A stretch of 24,446 bases of DNA from Syntrophaceae bacterium UBA4778 (GTDB lineage Bacteria > Desulfobacterota > Syntrophia > Syntrophales > UBA4778). The stretch spans positions 1 to 24,446 of the forward strand of contig DHHG01000202.1 of NCBI GenBank assembly GCA_002403175.1, written 5' to 3'. A program made the position numbers and the translations under genes. A model generated the notes under the pieces. It did no database searches. It was not told where the DNA came from and saw only the letters and a list, made by a program, of their open reading frames with translations. Below are positions 14,292-22,310 of the stretch, piece after piece (within the stretch, counting starts at the first letter, position 1; each line of letters starts with the position of its first letter).

Positions 14292-15278
14292 TCACTTTGA
14301 AGGCGGGCGAAGGAAAGTCATTCTTTCCACGTACATTTCGACCTGAAGATTTTTAGTTCCGGATGTTGCATCCATAACCGGCTGAATCCGGAAAATACCC
14401 AGATTCTTAAATTCGATAATTGCCAGAACGCTGGATCGATTTGGGGTCAGCAGGGTGAGAATTCCGTTCTTTTCTTTGGTGTCGTCGTTGTTACCCTGAA
14501 TAACAAAACTTTGGTGCCAATTGACGAACGAATCAGCAGCGATTTCGGGGATGGTGATTTTGAGATTCGGAAATTCAAGCTTCCCCGGTTCTCTCATGTA
14601 GTCCCTGGCCTCCCCAATATCATCGGTCACGGTTGTTTGTTTAACGGTGAAAGACTCAATCCGGCTGACTTTCGAGCAGTCGAGGCCGTCGATCTGAAGT
14701 CTGAAATTACTGGGCAGGAAAAGCTTCTGGTTTGCTCCAAACTTTGCATCGCCCTGAAGGCTCCCTCCTGATTTCACGACTCGGATGACCTCCGGGGCAA
14801 ACTTTACAGTGATGTAGGCGGGTTCCTTGCTGGAACCGTCCAGAGTGGGGATAGTTGTTGCCGTAATAAGCGCCTGGGTGAATTGCCGTTCTGATTTGAC
14901 GTTCAGGTTGCGGTCAGCATCTAGAATGCTCCCATTCGTACGTTTATAATTCATCTGCCAGGATTGCCTGATCCAATCATAAATTTTGCTTTCATTATCG
15001 AATCCAATCTGGATTTCGAATTCCTGATATTTGGGCTGACCTATATGTTTTTTTACGAAATAGCTGGGTCCGGCTGGTTCATTGATTACTTCTGCGCTGA
15101 TCGCGCCGCCGCTGACACTTTTCACAAATCCGCATTTAACGCCATCAAGGACCAGAAAGGTATTTCCGGTTACATAAGAACGATTGCCCCCCGGCTGAGA
15201 CCAGCCCGAGCTGATAAAAGAAAAAATAAAAACCCACACCATCGCGAAAATCAAAAAACCATTTCTGCTGTTTTTCAT
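14292..15278 (-). CDS. Exported protein with two tandem gp19-like (phage tail-tube fold) domains
   Basis: A 328-residue protein from ATG 15278, with GAGGGGTAAGAG upstream. Residues 1-27 are a signal peptide (hydrophobic FLIFAMVWVFIFSFIS, then GWSQP). Residues about 40-168 and 191-322 each read like a T4 gp19/contractile-tail tube domain. Each opens FxLxxDGxxC..V.S, has an acidic segment and a middle segment (HIGQPKYQEFEIQIGFDN, then KIYDWIRQSW in copy 1; REPGKLEFPNLKITIP, then VNWHQSF in copy 2), and ends in a hydrophobic beta strand. Both copies contain a Cys near the start (C49 and C201). Tail-tube proteins are normally cytoplasmic, so a secreted tandem form is unusual. No sheath, baseplate or T6SS gene is nearby. 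The fold is an inference from motif pattern. Confidence 0.72.
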   Translation of the reverse strand: MKNSRNGFLIFAMVWVFIFSFISSGWSQPGGNRSYVTGNTFLVLDGVKCGFVKSVSGGAISAEVINEPAGPSYFVKKHIGQPKYQEFEIQIGFDNESKIYDWIRQSWQMNYKRTNGSILDADRNLNVKSERQFTQALITATTIPTLDGSSKEPAYITVKFAPEVIRVVKSGGSLQGDAKFGANQKLFLPSNFRLQIDGLDCSKVSRIESFTVKQTTVTDDIGEARDYMREPGKLEFPNLKITIPEIAADSFVNWHQSFVIQGNNDDTKEKNGILTLLTPNRSSVLAIIEFKNLGIFRIQPVMDATSGTKNLQVEMYVERMTFLRPPSK

Positions 15279-15815
15279 CTCTTACCCCTCGATTCAGACA
15301 AATAAAATTGATGATTATTGATTGAAGCGATCTTAGGGGAACGGTTCCCGGAAAGTCAATTGTTTATTGGGAGTCGGGGTACAATTCCGACCGGTAAATC
15401 CTTCATTCTATAAAAGTCTGAATACCAATCTCGGAGCTGATAAAAAGTTTTTGCAGCGTATGTGATTTAGAATCATCCGTATGGAATATCATGCAAGCAG
15501 ATGTTTGCAAAATTTCATATATGGCCCACTTATGATGTAAGTCTTTGTTTTTCAATGGCTTGCGACCTTCAGACCATCTGGTACAGGGATTGCTCTAATG
15601 ATAAACATCAATATAGAGCTCCCGGTTTCCGGTGACGGCTGATCAAAAGCTCTTTTTCCAAAAGTATCTTGAAAGCCTTAAGGACCGGTGCTTCGCCGGG
15701 GCTTGCTCCGGGGGAGTATTTCAATTGGAGGGAAACTAATAATTACATGTGAGTCCCTCTCCAACGCATGGCTTCTTGCCTTCAATTCCAATCAGCAAAG
15801 ACAGGAGTAGTACGT
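15279..15815. other. Long divergent intergenic region upstream of the gp19-like and KamA-like genes
   Basis: No gene is supported in these 537 bases. Visible structure is a perfect 13-bp palindrome TGATTTAGAATCA at 15463-15475, an inverted pair TGCAA/TTGCA near 15491-15510, and a GC hairpin region around 15690-15715 (ACCGGTGCTTCGCCGGGGC). Divergent promoters for both neighbours must lie here. No lysine riboswitch or other known aptamer could be matched by eye. Confidence 0.5.
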
Positions 15816-17405
15816 ATGGATAACAAGGATAATTTCTTCTACCAGCCCAGAAGGTACAACACGATCCAATTATGGAAAGATGTATCTGCAAAACAATGGA
15901 ACGATCCAAGTTGGCAGATGAAAAACTCCATTCGAACGGTCGAGCAACTCAAAAAAATAATTCCTCTAACAGCCTTTCAGGCCCGCGGAATAGAAAAGAC
16001 CGTAACGGCTCTAAGCGCCCAGGGGAAAGATCCTTTGCGCATTACCCCTTACTATGCCTCGCTTATGCAGGCGGATCCTTTTCATCCCGTTATGTTATCG
16101 GGTGAAAAATCGCACAAACGGCTCGATCCCATTTTCTGGCAAACTGTGCCCACCCCGGCAAATCTCTTATTTCCCGATACAGGCATCGAGGGCGCCATGG
16201 CCGAAGGATCGAGAAGTTTCGGCTCCGCATATCAGCGATATCCGAACAGGGTTGCCCTTTTTGTCGCTGAAAATACGAGCTGCGCATCCTATTGCGTTCA
16301 CTGTCAAAGAACGAAATCCCTGGATGGGACGGTCGATTTCAACAGCGAAAAGATCAATAAAGGCCTCTTCTATATCAGGTACAACGAGAACATTGACGAA
16401 GTGCTTGTCACCGGCGGCGATGCACTGATGATAAGTCGGAAACGATTACAGTACGTACTGGAGGAGTTAGGCAGGATTCCGCATGTAAGGTCGATACGAA
16501 TTGCAACGAGAGTTCCGGTCGTATTGCCGATGGCCGTAAATGACGAACTGATGAACCTGATCAAAGAATCTGTGAACAGATTTTCTGTGGGTGCGAGAAA
16601 ATATGTTTACTTCATGACGCATATCAATCACTACCAGGAGATCACAGAGGAGTTGGCATCTGCGGTATGGACGATTCGGAATCACGGATTCACGATCAGA
16701 AATCAAACCGTATTGCTGAATCACGTGAATGATTATTTCAAAACGCTGGCCGAAACATTCCGGCGAATGTTCTGGATCGGCGTTCATCCCTATTATCTTT
16801 TACAATGTCATAAAGAAAAGGGACTCGTTCATTTCATTACGCCGGTTCAGATCGGTAAGATCTATATGAAACACATGCAGGGCTGGATTTCGGGAGTCAC
16901 GATACCCAAGTATGCGGCGAATATTGAAGGGGGTGGCGGTAAGGTCATGCTCATGCCTTCGGGGCACGATACATTGAATCTGAGAGACAATATAGAAAAG
17001 AGAATAGCCGAAAGCTTTGCGACGGTTACAACATGGGACGGGAGGGAGGTACCCCGTTATGAGGCGCTCGGCAGATCCACGCAGGATGAATATGAAAGAG
17101 CCGTCAGCATCATGGATGCATTTGTCGGAAGAAAGGGCGTCTTTCTGCCGAAAGTAATTATCGTGGATGAAAATGGAAGGCATATCGAGACAACGAACTT
17201 TCAGAAATTGCCTAAGCTGGAAAAAATTAAAAAAACGGATCAATTGAAATACAGCATTTTTGAAGATGATAAACCGTTGACCAATCCTGCAGAGATCGCT
17301 GAGGAGCTGGAAACCCAGTACAGCCTTTCGAAATACGGCCGGACAGATACATATGGGGAAGAGGCCCCGGAGCCTGCAGATCCGATCACTGCGGAAGCGG
17401 GATAG
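15816..17405 (+). CDS. KamA-family radical SAM PLP-dependent aminomutase with altered substrate pocket
   Basis: A 529-residue protein from ATG 15816, with AGGAG at 15803-15807. The open frame extends to 15768 without a ribosome site. The radical SAM cluster is C156-x3-C160-x2-C163 (CASYCVHC), followed by GGD at 200-202 and RIATRVPVVLP. The PLP lysine is K376 in GGGGK. In lysine 2,3-aminomutase two Asp residues (293 and 330 in the clostridial enzyme) bind the substrate side-chain amine; here the aligned residues are H332 (QCHKEKG) and N369 (AANIEGGGGK). Glutamate 2,3-aminomutase has Lys and Asn there, so a non-lysine substrate is likely. The protein is about 100 residues longer than typical KamA, mostly at the C-terminus. 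It appears monocistronic. Confidence 0.87.
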   Translation: MDNKDNFFYQPRRYNTIQLWKDVSAKQWNDPSWQMKNSIRTVEQLKKIIPLTAFQARGIEKTVTALSAQGKDPLRITPYYASLMQADPFHPVMLSGEKSHKRLDPIFWQTVPTPANLLFPDTGIEGAMAEGSRSFGSAYQRYPNRVALFVAENTSCASYCVHCQRTKSLDGTVDFNSEKINKGLFYIRYNENIDEVLVTGGDALMISRKRLQYVLEELGRIPHVRSIRIATRVPVVLPMAVNDELMNLIKESVNRFSVGARKYVYFMTHINHYQEITEELASAVWTIRNHGFTIRNQTVLLNHVNDYFKTLAETFRRMFWIGVHPYYLLQCHKEKGLVHFITPVQIGKIYMKHMQGWISGVTIPKYAANIEGGGGKVMLMPSGHDTLNLRDNIEKRIAESFATVTTWDGREVPRYEALGRSTQDEYERAVSIMDAFVGRKGVFLPKVIIVDENGRHIETTNFQKLPKLEKIKKTDQLKYSIFEDDKPLTNPAEIAEELETQYSLSKYGRTDTYGEEAPEPADPITAEAG

Positions 17406-17456
17406 CGAAATTGTCTTATCGCCAAGCGGAATCGGTTGATGGAAATAGGGGGAAGA

Positions 17457-17485
17457 TTTTGTCAAAGAGTGTGGGGACTGACCAT
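17457..17485. repeat. Degenerate flanking repeat, left copy
   Basis: TTTTGTCAAAGAGTGTGGGG followed by ACTGACCATA aligns with the segment at 19354-19380 (TGTCAAGAGTGTAGACCTGA). Both are in the same orientation and lie either side of the ATPase/antitoxin block. The motif resembles short sequences often found next to REP-associated or IS elements in Desulfobacterota; this identity is recalled, not searched. Confidence 0.4.
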
Positions 17486-17592
17486 AGCTGATGAGTTCAT
17501 TATGAAATAGTGCATCCGGCTATGACTGCTATCCTCTACGTCAGCAAAATAAATGATTGAATATTCTGCTCGAGTATGATTATCATGCAATT

Positions 17593-18837
17593 ATGAAAGC
17601 CGTAACCCAGAATTCATTTCTACCCCGTGCAGCTGCAACGGCCATTGAACACGCTTCCCGCGTTTCCCCGGTGGTTGTGTTGCTCGGCGCCCGCCAGACT
17701 GGCAAGACCACGCTGTTGCGTACTTTGCCGCTTTTCGAGAAATGGCCTTATCTCACCCTCGATGATTTCGACTTGCGGACCCAGGCCATAGAGGAACCGG
17801 AGTCAGTAGTAGCGAGAGCTCCCAGCCTGGTACTCGATGAGGTGCAACGCGCACGGAACTTGCTCATAGCAGTTAAACGGGCTATTGATAATGATCCTGC
17901 CCGCACTCCGGGCCGTTTTGTCCTAACTGGTTCCGCCAATCTCCTAATGATGAAGCAAATAGGAGAAACATTGGCCGGAAGAGCTGTGTATGTCACTCTT
18001 TGGCCCTTCACCCGCAGCGAGCGCCTAGGATATGGCCGTGTCGGAGCATGGACCGAACTTCTGGGAACGCCGTTTTCCGGCTGGCGTAACATGCTGGAAA
18101 CCAGGCCGGGTCCTGCCGAAGATTGGCGTATCGCCGCCAGACGCGGCGGGCTGCCCGTTCCATCCTATAGGCTTTCCAATGATGACGACCGGGCGCTTTG
18201 GTTTTCCGGCTATGTCCAGACATACCTGGAGCGAGACCTCCAAACCCTTCGAGCGGTAGAGAACCTTGCCGATTTCCGCCGCCTCATGCGAGCTGCGTCA
18301 CTGCGCATCGGCAACATCGTTAATCAAGCCGAACTGGGGCGCGATGTCGGAATCGCTCAGCCTCAGGTTCACCGTTTCATGAACCTTATGGAGACGAGTT
18401 ATCAGATTGTGCGTCTTCCGCCCTATGCCGTGAATCGAACCCGCCGGCTGATCAAGGCACCGAAACTATATTGGAGCGATACGGGTTTGGTGCTCTTCCT
18501 TTCCGGCGAGAGCGAACCCAGAGGGGCTCACCTGGAAAACATGGTGCTGACAGATCTTCTGGCCTGGCGCGATCTGCAGGCCTATCGACCTGAAGTGCTT
18601 TACTGGCGTACCGCCACCGGCATAGAGGTGGATTTTGTCATCGAAACAGCTAATCGATTGTTGCCAATCGAAATCAAGGCAGCCGCCCGTGTTACAACCG
18701 CCGACGCTAGGGGATTAGAAGTCTTTCTTGATGAATACCCGGACCTTGTAGACGGGGCCTTGCTTCTTCACAGCGGTAAGGAAATTTTTCCTATCACCCG
18801 TCGTGTGCTGGCATGCCCTTGGTGGAAGGTCATCTGA
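17593..18837 (+). CDS. AAA+ ATPase with C-terminal DUF4143 domain
   Basis: A 414-residue protein from ATG 17593; a TTG at 17557 could extend it by 12 residues, and neither start has a strong ribosome site. Walker A is GARQTGKTT (32-40) and Walker B LVLDE (79-83), followed by the sensor-like GRFVLTGSANLL. The C-terminal half has the DUF4143 pattern with GIEVDFVIE and LLPIEIKAA, which fit a PD-(D/E)xK-like core. These stand-alone ATPases are common, mobile in distribution and of unknown function; defence or addiction roles have been suggested. By eye the base composition is more GC-rich than the neighbours. It is followed by a broken antitoxin gene and flanked by degenerate repeats, which suggests transfer. 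Confidence 0.85.
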   Translation: MKAVTQNSFLPRAAATAIEHASRVSPVVVLLGARQTGKTTLLRTLPLFEKWPYLTLDDFDLRTQAIEEPESVVARAPSLVLDEVQRARNLLIAVKRAIDNDPARTPGRFVLTGSANLLMMKQIGETLAGRAVYVTLWPFTRSERLGYGRVGAWTELLGTPFSGWRNMLETRPGPAEDWRIAARRGGLPVPSYRLSNDDDRALWFSGYVQTYLERDLQTLRAVENLADFRRLMRAASLRIGNIVNQAELGRDVGIAQPQVHRFMNLMETSYQIVRLPPYAVNRTRRLIKAPKLYWSDTGLVLFLSGESEPRGAHLENMVLTDLLAWRDLQAYRPEVLYWRTATGIEVDFVIETANRLLPIEIKAAARVTTADARGLEVFLDEYPDLVDGALLLHSGKEIFPITRRVLACPWWKVI

Positions 18838-18851
18838 GGGGAATAAAAAGG

Positions 18852-19075
18852 GTCAGGCCGAAGAAAGTCTATACGTTCTCAGAAGCAAGACAACGATTTG
18901 CCGAGATTCTGAATACAGCGCGCGAGGAAGAAGTCGTTATCAAAAGGCGAGGAGGCTAACCTTTAAGATCGTTTTCAAAAAAGCGCCCAAATCGCCCTTC
19001 GATGTCCACGGCATAAAAACCAAAGCGACTACAAAAGATATTCTTCAGGCGAAGCAGGGATTCAAGAGAGTATAA
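18852..19075 (+). pseudogene. Phd/YefM-type antitoxin remnant with frameshift
   Basis: Bases 18852-18956 read RPKKVYTFSEARQRFAEIL and on to EEEVVIKRRGG, the DNA-binding opening of Phd/YefM-type antitoxins, then meet TAA at 18957. Shifting frame by one base at about 18955 restores LTFKIVFKKAPKSPFDVHG and TTKDILQAKQG, the usual C-terminal part, up to a stop at 19073. A single lost G at 18953-18956 would explain this. The expected start codon is also missing (GTC at 18852), although ATG 18813 lies upstream in frame within the ATPase gene. No toxin gene follows. It is best read as a decayed antitoxin. Confidence 0.7.
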
Positions 19076-19378
19076 ATGAGTGCAAGAAAAGGACCGTTCT
19101 TCGCCGGCTGAAACATTTCGTAAAATCTTATGGGTCGGAGCAAAAATACCACTTCGCGTTTTTGAGTGGTCGCTGGCTACATCTACCAATATTCAGGCGA
19201 AGCAGTCCCTCAGAGCCTAAGGTTGTCTTCCAGGAAAATCTGTTTCGGCCCATTCCCAAAGTGGGATGCTAGCCCACAGATCCTGCCTGCAGAAGTGGGA
19301 TGGAGTTTATATATTATTTAAGCGGAAGATTTGGTAGCGAAGAGTGGCGATGATCTGTCAAGAGTGTAGACCTGACCC
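19076..19378. other. Non-coding decay region downstream of the antitoxin remnant
   Basis: About 300 bases without a supported gene. It holds a second copy of TTCAGGCGAAGCAG (19192-19205), identical to 19044-19057 at the 3' end of the antitoxin remnant, which suggests a partial duplication. Towards the end it holds the right flanking repeat around 19354-19380. No terminator or promoter is evident. Confidence 0.5.
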
Positions 19379-19380
19379 TT
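19354..19380. repeat. Degenerate flanking repeat, right copy
   Basis: TCTGTCAAGAGTGTAGACCT followed by GACCCTT matches the left copy at 17457-17485 with scattered mismatches. An inverted partial match, GGGTCAGGCC, lies at 18850-18859 at the head of the antitoxin remnant. The segment overlaps the 3' end of the minus-strand gene at 19379. Confidence 0.4.
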
Positions 19381-20356
19381 ATGGTTTGATCTGGAGAGAG
19401 AGCCGATGGACCTTGATGCCGTCGATGGCGATGGGCCCGAAATTGTTTCCGCCGAAGTTGACGTTTTCCACCCGGATGCTTCCTTCCATAGGCAGATTGA
19501 GATAAACGGCAGAGGTGCCTGTAGCCGGGTCCGTGCCCACATCCATCGTGGCGGGATTGCCTGCGTCGATATTGCCGATGCGGAATACGTTGTTCGTTCC
19601 CGTAAAGGACCAGGTGGAGGGATCGGCGGGATTGTCGTTTGCGCCGGTGGCCGATCCTACGACATGAATTCCCGAAAAGGTCAGGGCTTCCGGCGTGGTA
19701 TTATATGTAAATCGGAATGCCTGAGTATTCGTTTGCTTGCTGATATCGAAATCAATTCCTGCTGTATGGTTGGAGTGGCCACCAAACCGCATCAGGGTAG
19801 GACCTTCGCTAACGGCATCGATGTTCAGGCTGCCCAGGGACTGATCGCAGAAGACAAGATCCCCGACGGAGTACCAACGGGGCATCACATTCATCGTATC
19901 GCGCCAGTAAACCAGGGGCTGTCCGGCAGCATTGGTATAGACGTCGATGGTTGTGGGATCGAGACTCATGGAGGTATCTGTAATAATCCATGGTGTATCG
20001 AAGCTGAAGTATCCACCGATTCCGTCATCTATAGTGAAATTGCGGAACTCGATAGTATGCCCGTTTTTATCCGAAATCCCCACGACGGATGCGGAGATAT
20101 TGGCCACGCCTTTAGCTAAAAGTGTGAGTCCGGACTGTCCCGTAACGGCTGCCATTTCCGAATCATTCAGAGCGACGGGTTCGGTTGCGTCCGATGTTCT
20201 GGTGAAGAGGGAAAAAGCCGAAAGCAAGAGAAGGACCGCCAAGAGAACGGTCTTTTCTTTGAACCTGCGACTGCGGCATGGAAAATACGAATTTACGGTC
20301 TGCTTTTCCGCAAAAGCGTCTGTTTTTCGTTTTTGGTATACAGAATGAAGGGCCAT
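19379..20356 (-). CDS. Exported protein, VTGQ-motif family, paralogue 1
   Basis: About 325 residues from ATG 20356, with GAGGA upstream; ATG 20371 is an alternative. A long basic N-region (about 36 residues) precedes a strong hydrophobic segment (TVLLAVLLLLSAFSLF), then the family motif ALNDSEMAAVTGQSGLTL (62-79). The rest is rich in Thr, Asn, Gly and Asp with short alternating hydrophobic stretches, as in beta-rich surface proteins. The motif resembles the N-terminal block of DUF6160/FilA-type proteins annotated in pilus-like fil clusters; that link is from memory. It is the last of a minus-strand set of four paralogues and begins about 50 bases after the small paralogue. Its function is unknown. 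Confidence 0.75.
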   Translation of the reverse strand: MALHSVYQKRKTDAFAEKQTVNSYFPCRSRRFKEKTVLLAVLLLLSAFSLFTRTSDATEPVALNDSEMAAVTGQSGLTLLAKGVANISASVVGISDKNGHTIEFRNFTIDDGIGGYFSFDTPWIITDTSMSLDPTTIDVYTNAAGQPLVYWRDTMNVMPRWYSVGDLVFCDQSLGSLNIDAVSEGPTLMRFGGHSNHTAGIDFDISKQTNTQAFRFTYNTTPEALTFSGIHVVGSATGANDNPADPSTWSFTGTNNVFRIGNIDAGNPATMDVGTDPATGTSAVYLNLPMEGSIRVENVNFGGNNFGPIAIDGIKVHRLSLQIKP

Positions 20357-20409
20357 GATTGTAATCCTCATCTCACCGTTTGTTCTACCGTCGTTTACCT
20401 TAGACGCGC

Positions 20410-20775
20410 CTATTGACGCCTTGTTGTCACCCCTCTGCTGCTGCCGACATAATTTGGATTAAGAGTGTTGAAATCGTAGGTCCACGTGGTATGGTTGTCG
20501 ATTCGGAGGTCCAGGCCGGACCATTCCGTCCTGAGAATGGGAGGCATGGCGACCTGATTTTGTTCCTGCAAGGTACTGTTCAGCGACTTATCCGAAAGAA
20601 CCGCCTCTTTTTCAAGATGATCCTTCCGATTCCTGTGAGCCGCCCCTGTTACCGACGCGTTTGCCCGGGCCAGTTCGTCATCATCAACTTTCGGCAAATC
20701 TGGAAGGGAGGTGGAGAAGAAAAGAGCTCCGTAAAGGAGGGCGCAAACGGTGAATAGACCACATCTTCTTTTCAT
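20410..20775 (-). CDS. Small exported protein, VTGQ-motif family, paralogue 2
   Basis: A 121-residue protein from ATG 20775 with GAAGGA upstream. It has a signal-like N-terminus (MKRRCGLFTVCALLYGALFF) and a divergent family motif at 31-45 (DDDELARANASVTGA), with an insertion relative to the other members and without the Gln-Ser-Gly ending. The remainder is polar and ends TWTYDFNTLNPNYVGSS then TTRRQ. It lies between two larger family members on the same strand. It could be a truncated or degenerate member or a specialised small partner. No enzyme motif is seen. Confidence 0.65.
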   Translation of the reverse strand: MKRRCGLFTVCALLYGALFFSTSLPDLPKVDDDELARANASVTGAAHRNRKDHLEKEAVLSDKSLNSTLQEQNQVAMPPILRTEWSGLDLRIDNHTTWTYDFNTLNPNYVGSSRGVTTRRQ

Positions 20776-20837
20776 TGATTTTCCTTCAATGCGGTGGGAT
20801 CCGGTGAGGATACCTGCCGCATTTATAAAAAGGGGAT

Positions 20838-20867
20838 GCCGCCGGGGGGGGTGACCCGCCCGGCGGC
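20838..20867. terminator. Intrinsic terminator after the 406-residue exported protein
   Basis: GCCGCCGGG (20838-20846) pairs with CCCGGCGGC (20859-20867). T-runs follow on both strands (CTTTTCCCTTTT on plus; CCCCTTTTT on minus). Because the gene ending at 20915 reads on the minus strand, it most likely terminates that transcript and separates the two downstream paralogues. Confidence 0.85.
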
Positions 20868-20914
20868 TTTTCCCTTTTGAGACATGTCAGCAAGTGATCA
20901 TGTCAGCATAACAT

Positions 20915-22135
20915 TTAGTGAGCAGCGATGGCAACCCAGCTCTGGGGAGCAACGCCAGTACCGCCGACCACTGGTGAACCGGCAGCCGGGATCACAACGT
21001 TCAGATTAGAAATGTACCACTCACCGAAGGTGTCGCTGGAGGCGGCAGCTCTCAGATCAGCCTGCGGACCCACAACGCACTTGGTGTAAAGAGATCCGAT
21101 ATGGACATTGGCGTCAAGACCGAACTCGACATAACTCTGTCCAATCGTACCTCGCTCATGCAATCCGGTAGCGATCATAAACAGCGCTGCCGATGCATTA
21201 GATCCGAACATCCTATCTCCTAGGTCGCGCACTTGCTGATCGCTCAGGCCGACTGCTGCAAAGGTAGCTTTCATAGCAGTCTCGCCGCCAGCACCGAAGT
21301 TATTAAACAGATTAGGACCAAGAGCAGTAAGTAACGCCTGATCAGCAGCACTCAAACCTGCAAGAACCTGGCCTGCTGCGGTGGTTCCTGCTGCCGTAGC
21401 ATTAGTTGTCGCAACATTGATCGTCAGGTTTGCATTGATAAGGATATCTGTCGCAGCCAGGTTGGCAAGACCAGCGTAACCGGCAGTAGTATCATCGTTA
21501 ATTGCACCATCTCTGTCGCCCCAGGTCATAGATGCGATATTCAATTCATCGATTTTCACGTTATGAGCTGTAAATTTAACACCGGAAACGGAACCGGTAA
21601 CGGTACTGGCTGTGCTGGAAATATCAACATAACCGCCATTGTTTGCAAAGAGTATCTGCAGACCATTGATGTTCATGGTTCCAAATTCCTGGAAGTTGGT
21701 CAGATCCGGAGCGTTATGACCAGCAACCGTAGTATTTGACCAAGCACCAACTGTAGCCGTGAAAGACTCCATCGTGACGTTCATCGAGGGAATGCCGATC
21801 CGGACATATGACTTATTGGCCGCATCGGTATAAGTGTCGATCGTGAGCAGTTTGTTGTACTGCAGCAAATCGCCACGCAGTCTGATATGCAGATTCTGGA
21901 TATCACCGTTGGCCCATCCAACCCAGCCGGCTGTTGTTCCAGCACCAACACCGTCCCCATCGCCCCAGGCGAGGGTATCGAAATCGATGTTCAACGTAAG
22001 GTCTACACCGATCGAAACGCCCGACTGGCCTGTTACTGTTGAAAGATCATTGTCTGCGATGGTTGACATGGCCATTGCGGACAACGGAAGGATCAAACAT
22101 GCTATGAACGTTATCACCATCATTAGTCTCTTCAT
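20915..22135 (-). CDS. Exported protein, VTGQ-motif family, paralogue 3 (largest)
   Basis: A 406-residue protein from ATG 22135 with a strong GAGGAGG site. Signal peptide MKRLMMVITFIACLILPLSA is followed by IADNDLSTVTGQSGVSI (26-42). It contains an internal repeat: LAWGDGDG, then TTAGWVGWANGDIQNLHI, recurs as MTWGDRDG, then DDTTAGYAGLANLAATDI. Between the second copy and the end is an Ala-rich helical insertion (AADQALLTAL, then GLSDQQVRDLGDRMFG). The C-terminus returns to beta-type sequence. The pattern suggests a secreted or surface beta-rich protein, perhaps fibre-forming. It has its own leader of about 175 bases and a strong terminator, so it may be highly expressed. Confidence 0.78.
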   Translation of the reverse strand: MKRLMMVITFIACLILPLSAMAMSTIADNDLSTVTGQSGVSIGVDLTLNIDFDTLAWGDGDGVGAGTTAGWVGWANGDIQNLHIRLRGDLLQYNKLLTIDTYTDAANKSYVRIGIPSMNVTMESFTATVGAWSNTTVAGHNAPDLTNFQEFGTMNINGLQILFANNGGYVDISSTASTVTGSVSGVKFTAHNVKIDELNIASMTWGDRDGAINDDTTAGYAGLANLAATDILINANLTINVATTNATAAGTTAAGQVLAGLSAADQALLTALGPNLFNNFGAGGETAMKATFAAVGLSDQQVRDLGDRMFGSNASAALFMIATGLHERGTIGQSYVEFGLDANVHIGSLYTKCVVGPQADLRAAASSDTFGEWYISNLNVVIPAAGSPVVGGTGVAPQSWVAIAAH

Positions 22136-22163
22136 AAATCCTCCTCAAGCTCCATGTAAATTG

Positions 22164-22176
22164 GTTAATAATTAAC
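22164..22176. promoter_or_regulatory. Perfect 13-bp palindrome upstream of the 406-residue gene
   Basis: GTTAATAATTAAC is a perfect inverted repeat 28 bases upstream of the start codon at 22135, between the ribosome site and any upstream promoter. It may be an operator or simply an AT-rich leader sequence. Confidence 0.35.
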
Positions 22177-22310
22177 GCCTTTCGCCACGCTGGCCGATTG
22201 ACCGGCACCTCGTGTCAGGGCAACTCAACCTCGAAATAATTTAACTTCTTCTCGTCCCCCCTTGGTTCACCTCCTTTTTATGTCCTCTCCTTCCTGGAAA
22301 TGACAGATAT

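Noticed and set aside
15600..15760. Possible lysine riboswitch ahead of the KamA-like gene
   Set aside because: None of the conserved L-box sequence blocks could be matched; only simple GC hairpins are present.
19406..20119. 237-codon plus-strand open frame
   Set aside because: Antisense to the exported paralogue with signal peptide and family motif; no start site or domain of its own.
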